Origin: Clostridiales bacterium
GTDB taxonomy: Bacteria; Bacillota; Clostridia; Lachnospirales; WRAX01
Length of the DNA stretch: 34,202 bases
Assembly (NCBI GenBank): GCA_031277225.1
Contig: JAITMQ010000017.1
Location: 1 to 34,202, forward strand
Direction: 5' to 3'
This document shows, one piece after another, positions 15,101-24,526 of the stretch (positions within the stretch are counted from its first letter, which is position 1; each line of letters begins with the position of its first letter). The notes under the pieces are model-generated. The model was not told where the DNA came from. It did no database searches and worked only from the letters and a program-made list of their open reading frames with translations. Position numbers and translations under genes: made by a program.

Positions 15101-18100
15101 GATAAGTCGCCCCGCTTGGGGTTTGCCCATCATCCGGATTTATAACCGCCCTAAATTGCTCATTCCACGCGCCCGTAAATGTAACCCCATTCGCCGGGAA
15201 ATTTGTTATGCGATAAGACACATTATCCCCCACGCCCGGTGTATTCGTCAAATTGGCCGTGGCCGTATGTCCCAATGCTCCCGCTTCCGACGTCCATGTA
15301 GCAGGCCGCGCCCATCTAAAGCCAAGATGGTCAGCCGTGGCGGGTCTGCCGGCAAAAATTATGTCAACCTGCCTATCGTGCATAACAATTGCGCGTCTTT
15401 GCCCTTCGGGGTCTGTACCTCGAATTATAGTGTCGTCAAATTGCCCCGCGATAACACCGCCTTGGTCATTCACTCTTTGTGTGCGCACGGTTACATTGCC
15501 ATCATGCCCCGGATGGACATAGAGGAAGAATTGCGCCTGTGAGCGGATATTATTATTATCGAAAAGATTTACTCCAATCGGGGTGTTTATCGGCCCGCCG
15601 TTGTTGGCATGAAGCATCTCCCACATGGGATAAGAAACCAACGTGCCGCCATTGGCCGTGTTGCCGCTTATATTTACGCCATTTGCAATTTCTCTGAAAT
15701 TTGCAATGGTAGAGGTTGCATAATTAAAATTAGCCGGATTCCAGCTTATGCCACCGCCGTGGGTTTGCGCCGTGTTGCCCGTAATATTGCCCGCCGTAAG
15801 CGTGATAAACGCATTAACTTGAACGTCAAGCCCGCCGCCATGGCTATGATGGTTTTGATTGTTGCGAATATACGCAGTTGCGCTATTCATGATAAAATCG
15901 CCATTCGCGCCAATATGCACGGCCGCAGCACCGTCATTTGTTCTTCTGCCCACGCCATTGCCCACATCAAAGCCGCTGTTTTGGTTCGTGTTATTATTCT
16001 CAACAATGGCATTGCCTCGCATTTCCATATCGCCATGCACAACTATAGTCGCCCAGCCCGTGTTATGCCCCACAATCGTTCCGCCAAGCATATTAAAACG
16101 GGCGCGCTGTGTTGCCACGGTAGTATTATCCACGCGAACGGCCGCGCCCCATTGCTCGGCTTGATTGCCGCGAAGCTCGCCGCCATGCATGATGAAATGC
16201 CCGCCCCATGCGCCATTTGAGCCGGGAGCAAGATAAACGCCCGCGCTGTCGTTATTTACGCGGTTATTATTAATTTGTCCGCTACGCATGGTTAAAACGG
16301 GGTGATTACTTCCCCCGGCCATGCTATTGCCGCCTTGAACCCAAACGCCGCCGCCGCGCGTGTGCGCGCGGTTATTGTTAATATTCACGGCATAGGTCTG
16401 CCCGTCTGCGCCCATATTAAGCCGCGCGCCCGGATCCATCCAAACGCCACCGCCCTGCCATGCGAAATTATTGCGAACCTCGCTTGTGCCCTGCATATTC
16501 ACGGTGGCATTGCCAATCCAAAGGCCGCCGCCCGTGCCATTCATCCCAACGCCTGTTGTGATATTGCTTGGCGCAGCACCATTATTCCTAATTTGCGAAT
16601 TTCCTATCATATGAAGTGTTGCGCCGTCCGTAATACGAACGCCCGCGCCCTGCGTGTTGGCCGTCAAATTATTTTCGCGAACAACGCCGGAATTCATATT
16701 CACAACCGTGCCTGAACCAACAATTGCCAATCCCCCGCCATGGGATGATTGATTATTGTGAATATCGGCCCAAACACCGCTTGTATGCCCCGCGCCAATG
16801 CTGTGAGTTCCCCCAGCAATCCGCACACCGCCGCCGCCTTGCCCGCCTGCGCTATTATTGTGTATATGCCCGCGCGTCAAGGTAAAAGTTCCGCCAACGA
16901 CATTAACACCGCCGCCGCCGCTATTGCCGCCGCTTGCGGTATTATTGCGGATGCTGTTGCCGGCCTCGGTTACATCCATGGTGAAATTTCCGCCCGTCAT
17001 ATGAACGCCGCCGCCCATGCCGCCATTTGTGCGGTTATGAAGGATAGAGCCGCTCGTCATGCTAAATGTTCCGCCCGTCATATGAACGCCGCCGCCGTGA
17101 TTATTATCGCCGGAGTTTGTGCGGTTTGAAAGGTCAACATTTGTGTGGTTTAGCGCAAGGTGGTCGCCGATATTGCCGCCGCTTAAATTGAATGTGCCGC
17201 CGCTTATATGAACGCCGCCGCCTTGGTTGGCTATATTATTGCGAATATTTCCGCCCGACATATTAATTGTTCCGTTAACAAGCGCAATTCCGCCGCCCAA
17301 ATTGGCGTTGCCGCGCGCCGCGGCATTATTGCCCACATTGCCGCCCGCATAGCCGATATTTGTGTTGCTAAGCGTGATTGTGCCGCCATTTACGAAAAGG
17401 CCGCCGCCGCTTCCGCCCGCTGTGTTGCCGTGGATATTGCCGCCGCTAAGCGTGGCAGTCCCGCCTTGAATAAAGATGCCGCCGCCATCGCCCGTGGCGC
17501 GGTTAAAGGGCTGGCCGGTTGTGCCTAGGCCGTTGTGCCAGCCTATATCTCCCTGGCGCAAATAGAATGTTGTGCCTGTGCCGTATAAGGCAATGCCCGC
17601 GCCATTTCTTGCGGTATTGTCAAAGACTTGCTGATGACCCGCAGTTCCGCCCGTCATAAAGTCGACAACACGCGTCGCATTGCCCGGCAAAACGGCAATT
17701 CCGCCGCCGTCAAGCGTCGCTCTGTTGCTGCGGATTGTGGCGTTTTGGCGCACATTAAGCCTGGCATTGGCCACATTATTCAGCGCAATCGCGCCGCCAT
17801 GCTCGCCCGCCGTATTATTCAAGAAATTCGCATTTCCCGTAGAACCCGGCCGCGCAGACCAATCGCCCCAAAGGTCAACGGTTATGCCCGTATTGATAAA
17901 CAGACCGCCGCCACTTCCCCGCGTTGCGTGATTGTTATTAAGCGTTATGGTTCCGTGCAAATTCAAAGCTCTTTCGGTGAAAATTCCGCCGCCATGTTGC
18001 AGGCCTGTTCCGCCCACTATACCCGCTCTATTATTCGAGATTGTTCCGCCGTTAATTTGGGACGTTACGCCCGCAAGGGCCGACAAGAAAATTCCGCCCG

Positions 18101-21100
18101 CATTGCTTCCGGCTGTATTCCCATCTATTGTGCCGCCCGACATGGTAAACGCGCCGCGCGCCACAATGCCGCCGCCCGTGAAATTGGCGGTATTGCTGTT
18201 AATCTGAACATTTCCGCTGACGGTAACCGCGCCCAGCGCATGAATTCCGCCGCCGTCGTGGCCGTGGTTATTATTAATTTGCCCGCCCGAAACAGTCAGA
18301 GTTGTTCCCGCAACCGAACGAATTGCGCCGCCGCCCGCCCAGCTTGCCGCCGAACGCGCCACATTGCCGTTAATTTGCCCGCCGCTAACGGTGAAATTTG
18401 CATTGCCCGAAAGCATAACACCGCCGCCATTTGACGCGCTGTTTCGGTCAATTTGCCCGCCTGTCATGGCGTGTATTCCATTGCCCAGCCACAAACCGCC
18501 GCCATCGCCCGCGCCCGCCGCTTGACCGCCCACTATTTGGCCATTCGCATTATGAGTGCCGCCCAAAACATTGTTATTTATATGCCCGCCTTCATTCCTA
18601 AAGTTCGCGCCATTGGCCATGGCAATGCCCGCGCCCTGGCTTCCTCCCGCCGGGCTTGTGCCGCCAAGATTATTCGTATGAATATCCGCGCCGGCGCGCA
18701 AAGTTAGGGCGCGATGCGAACGAATTCCGCCGCCCAAACTTCCGCCCTGTGGCGCGCTATTTCCTGTAATAACCGTGCTTTGAATTGTGGCAGAATTGCC
18801 CGTGCCAAGGAAAATTCCCGCGCCTTGACCCGTCATTGTCGCGCGAAGCTGGTTATTATTAACCGTTCCGCCATTCATGGCGAAATTCCCCGCGCCATTG
18901 TTAATAAAGATTCCGCCGCCGTCGCGCGCTCTATTATTATTTACCCGCGCCGTTGTAATTGTAAGCGTACGTCCGGACCAAATTCCGCCGCCATTCCCAT
19001 TTCCGTTTGCATTGCCATGATTGTGATTGGCATCCGTAGAAACCCAGTTTCCGCTAATTTCGCCGCTTGTCTGATTTATGGTTACGGCAGGGCCCGTGGC
19101 ATGAATCCAAATGCCGCCGCCCTCCGGATTGGCACTAATCGCTCTATTGCCCGAAATTTGCGCAGCACCATTTATATTAAAGCCCGCATTATTATCTATA
19201 CGAATTCCGCCGCCCTGCCCGCTAAGAGAGCTATTGCCTTCAATTCGCGGCGTTCCGCCTTGCGAATGTAAATCAAAACGCCCCGAACGCATGTCAACGC
19301 CGCCGCCCCATCCATATGCGGTATTATTATGGATAGAACCCAAGCGCATGGTGAACAAATTATTCCCATTGCCCTCCGAATACACGCCGCCGCCATCGCT
19401 TGCGGTATTATTATGAATTTGGCCATTATTCATGGCAAATGTGCCATGGCTTATGCGAACGCCGCCGCCTTGTCTGTTCGCGCCCGCCGTTGTCGCCGCG
19501 GTATTGTTGCGGATTATGCCATTACTCATGGTAAACGAGCCGCCGCCCGACAAATATACACCGGCGCCGCCGTCTGTGCCGCGGTTTTGTTGTATAATTG
19601 TATTATTATTCATGGTTAATGTGCCGCCGTTTACGGCAACGCCGCCGCCACGAAGTGCTGTGTTTCTCCAAAGGTCTGTTCTGCGGTCATGATGGTCCCC
19701 GCCCAGGCGCGCTTCAGAACCCGCGCCGACAAAAATTCCGCCGCCATGCCTATTTGCGATATTTTCATGAATTTCGGCAATGGTATTAAAATTCGCATTC
19801 AAATTGCCGCCGATAAGGGCAATTCCCGCGCCGTCGCGCGCCGCTGTATTGCTGTGTATATTGCCGCCGCGCATGTCAAACCAGCCATTTGCAACGGCAA
19901 CGCCGCCGCCATCGTTTCTGGCGTGATTATTGCGAATTGTTCCGCCCGTCTGTTGTGGCGAAGTGGCCGCTGTTCCCGAAATATGAATACCGCCGCCAAA
20001 TTCTGCAGTATTGCCGACAATTTCTCCGCCGCTGATGGTAAATGTTCCACCGGTGCGGCGGATTCCGCCGCCGTTTCCGGTGCTTGTGTTGCTGTTTATA
20101 GAGCCGCCGTGCATATTGAATGTTCCGCCGCTTACTACAACGCCGGAATTATTGTTTGAATGAATCGAGCCGTTGCGCATATCAACCGTGCCGCCTTGAA
20201 TAACAAGGCCATGATGCACATTTCCGCTTATATGCCCTGTCCAGCCCGCAAGCAATTCTGCCGTGCCGCCTGTAATGCGCACGCTTGAGCCGTCAAATGC
20301 TTCGATGCCCGTTATGCGGGCATTGCCGTTCATTGTAAATCTTCCTTGGGAATCCACGGCGCGTCCTCTATGCCGAATATTTCTAATATGGGCATTGCCC
20401 CACATATGGAATTCGCCGTTGCCAAACACGCGAACAGCCGCTTGTGATGATTGGGTGCTTTCTATAACGGCAGAGCCGGACATATTGAACACGCCGTTAA
20501 CCTGACTAAGATATATATTCGTAAAGAAATTTCTAATTGTGCCGCCGGTCATATCGAATCTGCCGCCCGCTTCTATATGAAACGCGCGCGAAAAGCCCGT
20601 GCCGGAATTTTGCAAAATTCCGCCGGTCATATTAACCCTGCCGTTGTTATGAACGGTGAAAACCCGATTTTCGTGCCACGCGCCAATGCTTTCCCTGGTT
20701 ATTGTGCCGCCGGTTAAATTTAAAGTGCCGTGGACATTAAAACCGGTTACGCTGTTAACAATCAATAATTGGTTGCCGGTTACGGTAAGGGTTCGCCCGG
20801 CGGGGATGTTAATTACCGCGCCTGTTTGGCCGTTGCCGTTTACGGTCAAATGAACGCCGCTTGTATTTTGATTGTTTAAAAAGGTATTGATGTGATCCCA
20901 ATTAAGGACTTCCCAAACCCACATACCGGAGTGTTGAAGGAAAAAGTTGTCTGTCTGTCCTGTGCTCGCGCCAAGTGTAACCGGTATATCTCGATAAGGC
21001 ACAATCCCAATCGGCGTAATTTCTGCAACAACTTCGGTTGTTCCGACAATTTCGCCATCTTGTCTAAGCTCGATTGTGGCTGTGTTTATGCCGGGGAAGA

Positions 21101-22304
21101 TGTATTCGGATATAGCCAGCTCGAATTCTATTTGCCCGCCCGCTTCTATGTCAAAAAGGGTTGCGTTTTGCGGCAGGGTGAAGGGTTGGTAGTCAAAATC
21201 CACATAGTCCGGGATTATTAGGGCTTCGCCGTCAAGTTGGGGGTTAACAATATGCAAAGAAAGCCCGTAATTATTTTCGGGCGCGCCGCCAAGCACCGCT
21301 ATTATTTGCGGCGCAATTTCGTTCGGGTCAAAGCCCGCTTCAATACTGCCAAAATCAATAAATTCGGGATAGAGCGCAAGCTCCCGCTCCTCGCTTGGGG
21401 GTGTTGCGGGGGGCAGGATTTCTGCTGTAATATTGGCCATGGCTATAAGCTCGCCATATTGCCTAAGCTCGATTGCGGCCGTGTTTAGGCCGGGTAGAAT
21501 ATATTCGGACAGGCTAAGCTCAAATTCGGCATGGCCGCCCGCTTCTATATAGAAGAATTCCGCCTGCGGCGGCAAAACAAAGCCCGCCTCGGCAGGCTCG
21601 CCGTCAAGTTGGGGGTTGACTATATGCAAAGAAAGCCCAAAGCTGTATTCAAGCGCGTCGCCAATCACCGTCAACGTCTGCTGTGCGTCGCCCGCCTCTA
21701 TACTGCCAAAATCTATGAATTCGGGATAAAGCGCAAGCCCCGCGCCGGGCAAGGCCGGGGGAAGTGTCGGGGGCGTTTCCTCCACAGGCGGATATGTCGC
21801 CGGTGGGTCGTATGTATCCTCTTCGTCCTTGTCTTCATCTTCGTCAATAATCGGGTCATCAATCGGGTCGCCTGTTGGGTCGTCTGTCGTTGGGTCGTCG
21901 GTTGTCGGGTCGTCCGTGGTCGGGTCGTCGATTATTGGGTCGTCCACGATTGGGTCATCCACTATTGGGTCGTCGACTACAGGGTCGTCGATGATTGGGT
22001 CGTCGATTGGCATGTCCTCAAATGGCGCGATTTCCACCTCTAGCTCGATTTCCGCTTCAATCGGCGCGAATTCGGGCGGAATTTCAGCCACAAATTCGGG
22101 AGGGATTTGTGGCGGCGATTCAGCCGCTGCGAATTCGGGCTGCGATTCCCACTCCAAGATGTTTTCGAAAATGTCCTGCGTAATTGTCGGCGTCATAGGC
22201 GCGCCGAAGGCGAACACGCTGTCAATCGTGTGCGAACCAAGCATCACAAAGACAAGCAAAAAAGCCACTAAGCGTGAGTAAAATCTCTTAAATGCTGAAC
22301 TCAT
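141..22304 (-). CDS. Giant SLH-anchored surface protein (7387 aa) with beta-helix and InlB-type repeats
   Basis: A single uninterrupted frame encodes a very large secreted surface protein, probably an adhesin or cell-wall matrix protein; the ligand is unknown. Residues 1-32 are a signal peptide (basic FKRFYSR, hydrophobic core, VFA cleavage site). Residues ~100-150 are 11 DDPxx-type repeats in an acidic, Pro-rich stalk. Two Ig-like domains start with [14 protein letters not shown] near residues 189 and 308. About residues 460-2275 form a right-handed beta-helix of TGGxI, NNxA and GGG[IVL] coils (over 30 GGG[IVL] motifs). After that come InlB/Flg_new-type domains alternating with Ig-like domains opening with (D/N)LGxGxxGxY or xDFGxxxxG. 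Roughly ten divergent InlB repeats of ~80 aa end near residue 6990. Three SLH repeats (from ~residue 7178; [20 protein letters not shown]) would bind wall polysaccharide. The ATG follows an AGGGGGT ribosome site by 6 nt. Opposite-strand frames are shadows of its GGC-rich code. Confidence 0.93.
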   Translation of the reverse strand: MSSAFKRFYSRLVAFLLVFVMLGSHTIDSVFAFGAPMTPTITQDIFENILEWESQPEFAAAESPPQIPPEFVAEIPPEFAPIEAEIELEVEIAPFEDMPIDDPIIDDPVVDDPIVDDPIVDDPIIDDPTTDDPTTDDPTTDDPTGDPIDDPIIDEDEDKDEEDTYDPPATYPPVEETPPTLPPALPGAGLALYPEFIDFGSIEAGDAQQTLTVIGDALEYSFGLSLHIVNPQLDGEPAEAGFVLPPQAEFFYIEAGGHAEFELSLSEYILPGLNTAAIELRQYGELIAMANITAEILPPATPPSEERELALYPEFIDFGSIEAGFDPNEIAPQIIAVLGGAPENNYGLSLHIVNPQLDGEALIIPDYVDFDYQPFTLPQNATLFDIEAGGQIEFELAISEYIFPGINTATIELRQDGEIVGTTEVVAEITPIGIVPYRDIPVTLGASTGQTDNFFLQHSGMWVWEVLNWDHINTFLNNQNTSGVHLTVNGNGQTGAVINIPAGRTLTVTGNQLLIVNSVTGFNVHGTLNLTGGTITRESIGAWHENRVFTVHNNGRVNMTGGILQNSGTGFSRAFHIEAGGRFDMTGGTIRNFFTNIYLSQVNGVFNMSGSAVIESTQSSQAAVRVFGNGEFHMWGNAHIRNIRHRGRAVDSQGRFTMNGNARITGIEAFDGSSVRITGGTAELLAGWTGHISGNVHHGLVIQGGTVDMRNGSIHSNNNSGVVVSGGTFNMHGGSINSNTSTGNGGGIRRTGGTFTISGGEIVGNTAEFGGGIHISGTAATSPQQTGGTIRNNHARNDGGGVAVANGWFDMRGGNIHSNTAARDGAGIALIGGNLNANFNTIAEIHENIANRHGGGIFVGAGSEARLGGDHHDRRTDLWRNTALRGGGVAVNGGTLTMNNNTIIQQNRGTDGGAGVYLSGGGSFTMSNGIIRNNTAATTAGANRQGGGVRISHGTFAMNNGQIHNNTASDGGGVYSEGNGNNLFTMRLGSIHNNTAYGWGGGVDMRSGRFDLHSQGGTPRIEGNSSLSGQGGGIRIDNNAGFNINGAAQISGNRAISANPEGGGIWIHATGPAVTINQTSGEISGNWVSTDANHNHGNANGNGNGGGIWSGRTLTITTARVNNNRARDGGGIFINNGAGNFAMNGGTVNNNQLRATMTGQGAGIFLGTGNSATIQSTVITGNSAPQGGSLGGGIRSHRALTLRAGADIHTNNLGGTSPAGGSQGAGIAMANGANFRNEGGHINNNVLGGTHNANGQIVGGQAAGAGDGGGLWLGNGIHAMTGGQIDRNSASNGGGVMLSGNANFTVSGGQINGNVARSAASWAGGGAIRSVAGTTLTVSGGQINNNHGHDGGGIHALGAVTVSGNVQINSNTANFTGGGIVARGAFTMSGGTIDGNTAGSNAGGIFLSALAGVTSQINGGTISNNRAGIVGGTGLQHGGGIFTERALNLHGTITLNNNHATRGSGGGLFINTGITVDLWGDWSARPGSTGNANFLNNTAGEHGGAIALNNVANARLNVRQNATIRSNRATLDGGGIAVLPGNATRVVDFMTGGTAGHQQVFDNTARNGAGIALYGTGTTFYLRQGDIGWHNGLGTTGQPFNRATGDGGGIFIQGGTATLSGGNIHGNTAGGSGGGLFVNGGTITLSNTNIGYAGGNVGNNAAARGNANLGGGIALVNGTINMSGGNIRNNIANQGGGVHISGGTFNLSGGNIGDHLALNHTNVDLSNRTNSGDNNHGGGVHMTGGTFSMTSGSILHNRTNGGMGGGVHMTGGNFTMDVTEAGNSIRNNTASGGNSGGGGVNVVGGTFTLTRGHIHNNSAGGQGGGGVRIAGGTHSIGAGHTSGVWADIHNNQSSHGGGLAIVGSGTVVNMNSGVVRENNLTANTQGAGVRITDGATLHMIGNSQIRNNGAAPSNITTGVGMNGTGGGLWIGNATVNMQGTSEVRNNFAWQGGGVWMDPGARLNMGADGQTYAVNINNNRAHTRGGGVWVQGGNSMAGGSNHPVLTMRSGQINNNRVNNDSAGVYLAPGSNGAWGGHFIMHGGELRGNQAEQWGAAVRVDNTTVATQRARFNMLGGTIVGHNTGWATIVVHGDMEMRGNAIVENNNTNQNSGFDVGNGVGRRTNDGAAAVHIGANGDFIMNSATAYIRNNQNHHSHGGGLDVQVNAFITLTAGNITGNTAQTHGGGISWNPANFNYATSTIANFREIANGVNISGNTANGGTLVSYPMWEMLHANNGGPINTPIGVNLFDNNNIRSQAQFFLYVHPGHDGNVTVRTQRVNDQGGVIAGQFDDTIIRGTDPEGQRRAIVMHDRQVDIIFAGRPATADHLGFRWARPATWTSEAGALGHTATANLTNTPGVGDNVSYRITNFPANGVTFTGAWNEQFRAVINPDDGQTPSGATYHIAGERIQLRTQQRYPAEDWYFIGWNFLEGGGDDIHPLQSYQPGSNEDSSWDGTYSVDFLMPARNISVRGMWRADVASVNIRNAFHNLPNDATLPLDKSREHWGLITEQRHWVGTGAATFVDPNQPPNGNPTMQATLGVDDLNINAGWRRGHTFAGWHFEHNNTRIRGTDGQPRLVTYADFGISSAAVAEGSTTGQITMRLPTAVHGSTDTGGGLMSHVFVDESNTVIVPPGPILTARWTRNTYNVIVANFGPTAGSTNNERTGILYGQRTSFFDAGVRPGWNFTGWTVTAGWAFNNDSWGSVDGNEVRGHHPHPVPLENHPGRMQVEIFGGNQQNNVSQGSRNITFTAQWERSAHVVTVHEYGGTRTIPAQFGTTVSFSPEATMEVGEEIIQLQPPAGVINERIHFHRWESLTDGVDVRNLDFRRAQIASMPNQPVEVIARWLGLIAEPDNVDFGEVILRPDAPPTVGIGGFSATMLDITPMNVQIPPGRFDTVNLHFGNIEVGFSDEGYLRTRTMRLTSLGNRDIPEGGLMFRHGGQIRTFYEGNVEPGTGGTPLSHIDIGNFRIFRNEEILAGTSYDLRVQARTFTEPGHVSTGNIEIFQYFNQYNSAGVLASRWDGALAILVATANIVPLEEFGVHYNAQMDGGTVVAWLGSRGDMANDGNRILPGTSVTVDGTRVNVGATIVTVAEPARGFHVYSWNARNTSEEAITDAPDITSAQPNNQEVVRTFTIGAGGLVLNVVFEPNPHRFEVSIPTMNSTIRGGDFRLYVDDAMVHTSVGTAAGATTHYRNVTVGQNITIQAVVEPFAEVRRWYVDDVVVRVDEDGELIFGSTNPEYGYFRGDSLTMTAIDEPREVELQFIYISHGVIISNSPNYEPDPERPGEVRPPHISGAEIRGGTYFGEDTTVNAGSREGHVFSHWNHEAWMLALGEQIHPDSDRLQQRELRFNMPNQSVELTANWVRFVNESINRSELVHINARPETNEGQNYYDFSCLCGNLNVLHFGQAVEGYSEADRDNFHVRTFTIRNYHGVNLTRPLNAAVGSHVNTPPLMLDIVGIDNQPVSGGARFEIVSIWLVNFGGTERNDITAHFNSTGRIEPFAPGYSVEITIAAPHGLTNANMNEPTTGEFDARNPMIPADGDQRRYRELLRFTGMDGYDTDGTTLWHVRLDMNVRNLRDFDFVVNVTHLNDAPESDVQFSIDGGNDWITLADLNEDGVREDVSELIMRVLAAYGTEISEDGFSVNGHTVEILFHGINTDYGEPRREYRFTWTDGLEGEYVPYTPEDPTDPYPDPDPGAGFGFGGFMPLSAITDGEGRWVVQVDVEIFAAEQTLDVWHVVPLLEDGDRNIYHQTSLELPFNIETWDFPQVWPFAPGDFVFENNADLRDLEFRPYSFVLRTYAQPGPRVEQASGIFRQDDLWWNVTQVSANIIDLTDITENRHIRTLGGGVVGDELEYELVLLNEEGNPIPNNIFTFAFVGMDNEDPITHVPEGGQFRIIVGLVDGTIPWGDHIANLDITFDTTEIGFALIYRNPDPTPTPGIAGFAAASMPALLQGLVNFRMPGEHAVLEIHYAPSLRFTVANARHGAMLGTPVSSINEIGTDFEAFSPSMRRGQTETFSIRGPLPLGTNSADPATYNLPLWDIILPEDWHEDGSGIHAERLEEIIVSQERIGELNEEHYWRVVIQVPEDTPATISEIVIAPDWGDNNLTIEHMRRYGGELEHLADSPEMVGVVNNAVVRIWDRPWQDGDDPPTDLDFFPRQTDGILDDTDELYAHNFMGWTVRNNTTDEPITPTQGTGDYRYFAMPANNDATITAEYSRALYTVNLYRFRLRADWDAEADPNHAEDFLIEDGSGLTHQTFTMAYNDTQNLNALEFGTTTPIPPYGYRFAGWTKLNPLTETNWEIVPPHPLPGESLPDGVITIPNTASPHLAVLELPFPARGFDLTAVFRPIEHNMTIQHFMQRDADLVNLQPFHTDPALAREFGTAINEVIAVPNPPAADAGSNLIFVRMIVPGMGDAGADLVITDERLLTGFDMPNSALTVRVFWTVLEDEITIEPPIDPELPPGPGPEEGGQFDGLRIIPNPVNLGSAFGTYILSDHQRDFRIENLTNRERHLRLIIQAGNTGSQPFRLQNPPWALPSGDLTQIDITVPAGTFIGDDLQEPGVETLNLSAIADLPLGFYMRRVHVLETTDGGNTFTDTEGDPMDFETSESFIWVYFEVNPDTTDPEIVDPEVPPGPDIGSLPNRNLGRGELGVYQAINHNEDVIVHNTSGREISLRFVIEEGIGLDPAVPFRLRADEFGTDNYAQFIELTIPADPTDNSATFNVSAFEGLPVQGYQRRVWMYMPVPGQPGEWERVSDNSFFWVFFEVYEVILEESDVIVRNRGADNDNPVGMTIDADISWVAPLFAAFNVVVYSTEDIIEEDITEGSTVTVTLGEAVDGWAFKEWVLPSDLGENNDQTLVLEVGTIYDEVITFTMPAEPVTLTALWVDLTGGGLDPGPNEIDPVIWLYPGNIVFETAEEILYAEQNEDAHVRSTHTQEIDRLNLRIVDITHNGVAFAGTVFTTPSEQFDIEAFDDTGGDTFEEVLRAITLVSGLAHGVYVGYVELFHGDVSLVSRAEDRIRLEFTATPFEPPTIPVLPPVPPIVDPGGPWQPPSENLGDIDLGVGTVGRYLPENHRWDGEEGRITGQTPGAAIAVNITENDAPSWTPVVRLYDISDIEITDGQVPANGQFRVAIEAPAGLGIERYAGRVQIQVDGTEVFNYTVSFRVVELMYSVVVIDAPNHTITAPHIPQFGYEPGVSITVDAGDAPTGFRFDGWRLQVNFDPVNSLEQNIGIGPGGSWGSVNLGNESITFEMPYGNVWLWATWIPDEDGGGWIPPEPPPVPPGVTRLDLGEGVFGVYDADDHIESVRIRAVADTSGIVVSGLNSNYFAYEIEEDGGYVYLRVRPASDDLRVGYYFSTFTITGENLLISGGEVVFRVISAPSQPWFLVVLENVGDNAQIGLQGALGPYNPPHPFIAGLENVEVNAGTRPDFEFAGWTVSTNPNTPAFSVADTANINFLMPSHHVTLTANWDASEIDPPWPPIIEPPWPPTLPPSANEQVDLGIGLVSQYGANIEDDHTQTRPLADAASVEIDDTGAGWLSFEYIGNHSIVFRPIDGNLPVGNYEATVTATFDDNSMHIFHVIFKVEDRAWPPPPIPGQDRVDLGRGIVGRYTINAHRESRMLFGAAQPMRIEVDIPGHVDWLDVVLRDASHIPMDVIPANGALFIDFMPSRTDLAVGQYRTTVQVRFVDTGAVYWTFDVVFEVVALQYGVTLVNHGLGAVYSVLDGNTPIITNRPYSGTFGVEPGNNVGITAGTRVGYLFTGWESQEISITSSAATITFVMPSEPVEITGTWATDEDEITPEIVPPHTGPDIDLGYAQEGYSDVLVRDNNYGVFRLENTLGVAIDNLAVDAGANFILRGWIIATADADELPPQPEDDGTWPLPPGASEFAGTIPAGQTAVFRIWPVVGLLANHSTTPVSNQAYTAQVDITRNNGEPINPFNVTFTVTPPEEEHLVTLIVVPNDPDAATTDSPFARVEMELDPLVEQGTVQTIRPNVSSPAGNERFLFHDYLEHETPEPTGVARPQQRWHSHFWFVRDWAQNPAANPVMAGVPSQWYRFTMPEEDVTITAQLGRFYHVYVLDRPGQPDGSVQFFWNGHTVDERRIEAGSRDNHRFDGWTLHEVTHRPDNFTENNAGDVMPVVAPAEINIEDVPGAYMTHGPYGRNIYFTWPALRSVALRANWTPFVAMTTVIQGLGSVEIMGGEMAAGLEDVVDGHYAVGGADITGFAVDAGDGYRFDRWYIGDEEQTVDPNDFIMPVTAAAVMRFVFLPVAGSETVVTYSVEGGPGSISTIPYVMSGSTVVSGGNIAFTVTPGANHRLLRWEVNGVAAPETGNTITRAAVSGSLNVVAVLISTHAVTFASSPASGGSVTNNLGIASGSRVDNNTSITFTATANTGYRFLGWRVDNTLITGATLQRTITNDLNVIAEFVRQHRVTFYAIGQGSVAADVVYGAFVDPNTDVSFTATANTGHRLAHWLVNGTQVAASENPLEWTVTADLDVVAVFEPIPPGQHVVTFVASPASGGTVAASNGMASGGTVVNGTTLTFTATANSGYRLTGWTVNGTSVAAVGNTLTRVVTANLNVVAVFERIMHVVTFSASPASGGTVSVSNGMISGGTVPNGTTLTFTTTTNTGYRFLGWRVNNAAVLITGASLQRTVTSDLNVVAEFVRQHTVTFSHQGQGVLTATVENGALVDHNTPVTFTATANTGHMLAHWMVNNVRVEPGENPLTRVVTANLNVVAVFELIPPGQYVVIFSANPDTGGTISVSNDMASGGTVVNGTILTFEAEANTGYRFLGWRVNNAAELVEGASLQRTITANLEVVAEFERIMHTVTFAASPANTGSVSVFPNMTSGETVAHGEILDFTATPSVGFVFLGWRINNAATLVGGTTQQRTVTDDLSMVAVFEEIPIIPGIQYRVTFGVTPDGLGSVSASSFVGPVVSGQMVNSGTVITFAVAPNGDNTFAGWRVNGGWMRSPEGSNVVQWAITGDTHIDFHLAQPQQSLVMLSVRGADSTARYNFDGTTIATVTGETIPRDQLEAIESWGDDFIWTVHGRGRAVRFNFRFEEVLSAVAAFDGSTPDISPFNANLYEFVRWEINDVDWLEMERRGEIFDRGGYSPTSFIKFIDNVHVHAVAVIRRIDGPGEGGNGGNGATEPPAIVRPERPEPIDLPEVLEPELHALYVLGFPDGTVQADGFTTRAQMAQLFFNLSEHPYKRNFRFDGFSDVGADGWYFTAISYFAVQEILIGDPGGTFRPNDYITNAEFATFVSRLFNLAEIVVGNGFVPGTEQHWAAGYIKLAFDTGWFAYFGEDFEFDPDAPIIRAQAITLINHFTGRIPNSYYIDAYLGDRMLFSDINRAHRAFYDIMEAAIDHMFTREDGVETWHFEN
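1575..3237 (-). repeat. Higher-order tandem repeat: InlB-type units in A-B-A' order, 714-bp period
   Basis: This part of the giant gene encodes seven InlB-type units of ~80 aa in the order A-B-A', A-B-A', A. Type A units end in FVRQ, type B in (P/L)IPPGQ and type A' in FERIM. Three anchor codons recur exactly 714 bp apart: the Gln of FVRQ (3006 and 2292), the Gln of IPPGQ (2769 and 2055) and the Met of FERIM (2529 and 1815). That equals 238 codons, so a whole three-unit block was duplicated. Confidence 0.85.
15480..20930 (-). repeat. Beta-helix coding repeats (GGG[IVL] coils)
   Basis: This 5.4-kb part of the giant gene encodes degenerate coils of about 20-25 residues. Each has an Asn ladder (NNTA, NRA or similar), a GGGI, GGGV or GGGL turn and a Thr/Ser-Gly-Gly turn (TGGTF, SGGNI). 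This pattern is typical of right-handed parallel beta-helices in polymorphic outer-membrane-like proteins and adhesins. Repeated Gly codons make the plus strand a run of gccgcc blocks, which explains the many open frames on the other strand. The longest near-identical neighbours are the GGGVHMTGG coils around 17000-17110, which suggests recent coil duplication. Confidence 0.85.
21853..22003 (-). repeat. 12/15-bp tandem repeats encoding a DDPxx stalk
   Basis: Eleven gggtc-containing units are spaced 15 bp apart (12 bp for two of them) and encode [15 protein letters not shown] or DDPTT near residues 100-150 of the giant protein. The region is acidic and Pro-rich, so it is probably an extended linker between the signal peptide and the first Ig-like domain. 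Tandem units of this kind vary in number between strains by slippage. Confidence 0.88.
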
Positions 22305-22310
22305 AGTTCT

Positions 22311-22317
22311 ACCCCCT
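22311..22317 (-). promoter_or_regulatory. Ribosome binding site of the giant gene
   Basis: On the minus strand AGGGGGT stands 6 nt before the ATG at 22304. It fits the anti-Shine-Dalgarno sequence with one change and supports this start, which also gives a proper signal peptide. Confidence 0.7.
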
Positions 22318-22357
22318 AAAATTCTTAAAATTTGAAGTTTTGCATTGCCAATCCGGT

Positions 22358-22620
22358 CATAATTCCCGGTTCAAAGGTCATTCCCGGTTCACCCGTCATT
22401 CCCGGTTCACCCGTCATTCCCGCGAAAGCGGGAATCCCCTGCTACTATGGGGGATTGCGGGTCAAGCCCGCAATGACGGCATAACCCAACCCGTCATTCC
22501 CGCTTCACCCGTCATTCCCGCGAAAGCGGGAATCCCCTGCTACTATGGGGGGATTGCGGGTCAAGCCCGCAATGACGGCATGACGCATTGCCCGTCATTC
22601 CCGCGAAAGCGGGAATCCCC
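22358..22620. repeat. Composite palindromic repeats, cluster 1 (two full copies and one half)
   Basis: Two full ~70-bp units lie at 22411-22479 and 22509-22578. Each starts CCGTCATT and ends AATGACGG (inverted ends). Inside are two palindromic arms, TTCCCGC-GAAA-GCGGGAA and TTGCGGG-TCAAG-CCCGCAA, joined by a CCCC...GGGG spacer. A half unit with only the first arm lies at 22592-22620. Upstream, about three tandem 18-bp pieces (GTCATTCCCGGTTCACCC) at ~22368-22421 look like partial units. The form suggests a non-coding REP- or MITE-like family. No transposase is present. Confidence 0.88.
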
Positions 22621-22671
22621 CGCCACCGCAATTCCAGCATCACAATCACCTTTGATTCACATCGCTATTAA

Positions 22672-22701
22672 ATTATACGTATGGGTCGTTTTGAATGTTA
22701 A
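22672..22701 (-). promoter_or_regulatory. Probable promoter of the giant gene
   Basis: On the minus strand a TTAACA box (22701-22696) and a perfect TATAAT (22677-22672) are separated by 18 bp in an A+T-rich stretch. Transcription would start near 22665, giving a leader of about 360 nt that contains the palindromic repeat cluster. The rest of this intergenic stretch, to about 22960, shows A+T-rich sequence with small imperfect inverted repeats (for example around gctagcc...ggctaac at 22846-22868) and no gene. Confidence 0.5.
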
Positions 22702-22986
22702 ACTTGCTGATGAATTTTTAACAACAATCATTTTACCATAATAATCCCGCAATTGCAAGCTTTTTTTGCCAAATTAGAAATAATTTTCAATAAACAATCA
22801 GTACCCCCAAGAAATCGCTGTGCACTCAAAGTGAGCAATTCCTGCTAGCCAAATTGCTTGCTGGCTAACAATTTCATATTTTCCCCAAAAACTATTATTA
22901 CCCACAATATATAATGGCTAACAAAATGCACCCAAACACCAAAAAAACAGGACATTGCAAAAGCAATGCCCCGTCAATAACAGGGG

Positions 22987-23092
22987 ATGCCGGGTCAAGC
23001 CCGGCATGACGGCGCAACCCAACCCGTCATTCTCGCGAAAGCGGGAATCCCCGACAATAACAGGGGATGCCGGGTCAAGCCCGGCATGACGG
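22987..23092. repeat. Composite palindromic repeats, cluster 2 (one half and one full copy)
   Basis: A half unit (22987-23012) and a full unit (23024-23092) share the layout of cluster 1: CCGTCAT outer ends, a TCGCGAAAGCGGGAAT first arm and a second arm. Here the second arm is TGCCGGG-TCAAG-CCCGGCA instead of TTGCGGG-TCAAG-CCCGCAA, so both sides have changed together and pairing is kept. The full unit begins 20 bp beyond the stop codon of the LRR/SLH gene and may stabilise or end its transcript. Confidence 0.88.
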
Positions 23093-23111
23093 CGCAACCC
23101 GGACACAACAA

Positions 23112-24500
23112 TCAATCAATAGTATCATACAACCGCAATATAGTAATAATACTCTGCTCCCGCGTATAATCCCCGCGCGGCGCAAATTGATTATCGCCCA
23201 CGCCGCCCATTATCCCATTGGCCTGCATCTGCCCAACAGCGTCAAAAGCCCATGCCGCAATCTCGTCGGCATCCGCAAAAGTCGCCGCCTCTTGCGACAA
23301 TGGACTGCCCATAACATTCGCAAGCCTGGCAAGCATAGTCGCGGCCTGCTCCCGCGTCAGCGGATTATCGGGCGCAAAATTATTTTCCCCCACGCCCGAA
23401 ACAACGCCCAAATACGCCATTTTCTGCACATTCACGTCATTTGTGTCCGCAAATTCCACGCGCCCCGCAATTTCCGCGCCCATAACCGCTTCATACAAAG
23501 CCACGGCAAGCGCGGCAAATTCGGCGCGGGTTGTGGCCTGTGTATATGCGCCCTGCAAAGCGGCCGGCACAAGCCCCGCAACAAACGCCGCATTAATGCC
23601 CTCATGCGCCCAAGTGCTTGCGGCGGAAATATTCGGCGCTTCGGTTGGGGCGGCGGGTGCTGCCGCTTGCGCCGCAGTCGCCACAAAGGGTATGCCATGC
23701 CGCCTTGCCCAAGTTTCCGCATAAGAACCCACCTCGCCGCGGACTGTCAAATTGGGGGGCGGGTATCTGTCTTCGGATTCTATCCACGTTTCCCGCCCGT
23801 CGGGGTTTCTTCCCATAACAATAGTTTCAAGAAAAAACGCATGTTCGCCAATATATGTAACACTCGGAGGGATTGTTATGCTTGCTAGGCTTGGATTATG
23901 CATAAACGCCCCCGCCCCAATCCTCGTTACATTGTAGGGCAAAATTAGGGTTGTAAAATTTAAATCGCGGTGAATACGCGCCAAGTGAGCATCCATCCAA
24001 GTAAATGCATTCTCTCTAATTTCAAATTCGTCATGCCGGGTTACATTAAATGGAATATCAAACACGCCCATTGAAATAAATTGCGCCACTCTATCGGTGC
24101 CGACATTAAACCCCTCCAAAACACCAATAGTTCTACCATCAAGTGTTCGGCTTGAAGTGCGAAAAATCGGCGGCGGCGGGGGCGGCGGCTCGCCCTCAAA
24201 ACGCGCGATTAGCTCGCGCGGGCGCGTTACGGTGAAGGTATAGCTGCTTTCTGTGGACACTATTCGATACGCGCCCGGGGCTGTTCTTTCGCGCCAGTCC
24301 ACAAAAACAAATCCCCTGCTTGGTGTTGCAATAACCGTGATTGTGCTGCCTGCGGCGTGAAGGCCGTCGCCCGTAAGGCTGCCAATTCCCGCATCGCTGC
24401 GTAGAGCAATTTCGAATAAATCAACGGCGAATACCTTCAGCGGCGCAAATGTAAAAATCAGCACCAACGTTATCGCAACAAATAAAATCCTCTTTCTCAT
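23112..24500 (-). CDS. Secreted protein with InlB-type repeat, BspA-like LRR and SLH repeats (462 aa)
   Basis: This is a predicted cell-wall surface protein; its ligand is unknown. A signal peptide (MRKRILFVAITLVLIFTF, then APLKVFA) is followed by one InlB/Flg_new-type repeat (GSLTGDGLHAAGSTITVIA...FVFVDW), a run of seven prolines, and a BspA-type leucine-rich section (TTLILPYNVTRIGAGAFMHN, ITIPPSVTYIGEHAF). The last ~170 residues hold about three SLH repeats (ATTRAEFAALA, NNFAPDNPLTREQAATML, NQFAPRGDYTREQSI). The second of two possible ATGs is preferred because it lies 8 nt from AAGGAG, while the first (24506) is too close. The gene follows hflX by 26 bp and is probably co-transcribed with it. 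It shares InlB and SLH modules with the giant protein downstream, so the two may belong to the same surface layer. Confidence 0.9.
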   Translation of the reverse strand: MRKRILFVAITLVLIFTFAPLKVFAVDLFEIALRSDAGIGSLTGDGLHAAGSTITVIATPSRGFVFVDWRERTAPGAYRIVSTESSYTFTVTRPRELIARFEGEPPPPPPPIFRTSSRTLDGRTIGVLEGFNVGTDRVAQFISMGVFDIPFNVTRHDEFEIRENAFTWMDAHLARIHRDLNFTTLILPYNVTRIGAGAFMHNPSLASITIPPSVTYIGEHAFFLETIVMGRNPDGRETWIESEDRYPPPNLTVRGEVGSYAETWARRHGIPFVATAAQAAAPAAPTEAPNISAASTWAHEGINAAFVAGLVPAALQGAYTQATTRAEFAALAVALYEAVMGAEIAGRVEFADTNDVNVQKMAYLGVVSGVGENNFAPDNPLTREQAATMLARLANVMGSPLSQEAATFADADEIAAWAFDAVGQMQANGIMGGVGDNQFAPRGDYTREQSIITILRLYDTID

Positions 24501-24526
24501 AAACATTCTCCTTTCAATTCCATTGA

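Noticed and set aside
153-22281. Many plus-strand open frames opposite the giant gene, up to 351 aa
   Set aside because: They are out-of-frame readings of the GGC- and Asn-rich repeats on the other strand. They lack ribosome sites and family motifs and follow the repeat composition.
22340-22741. Plus-strand 133-aa frame across the palindromic repeats
   Set aside because: Its protein is a translation of the repeat units (HSRFTRHSRESGNP and similar), a common false gene in such repeats.
22358-23092. CRISPR-like array
   Set aside because: The units are large palindromes with no regular unique spacers, and no cas genes are present.
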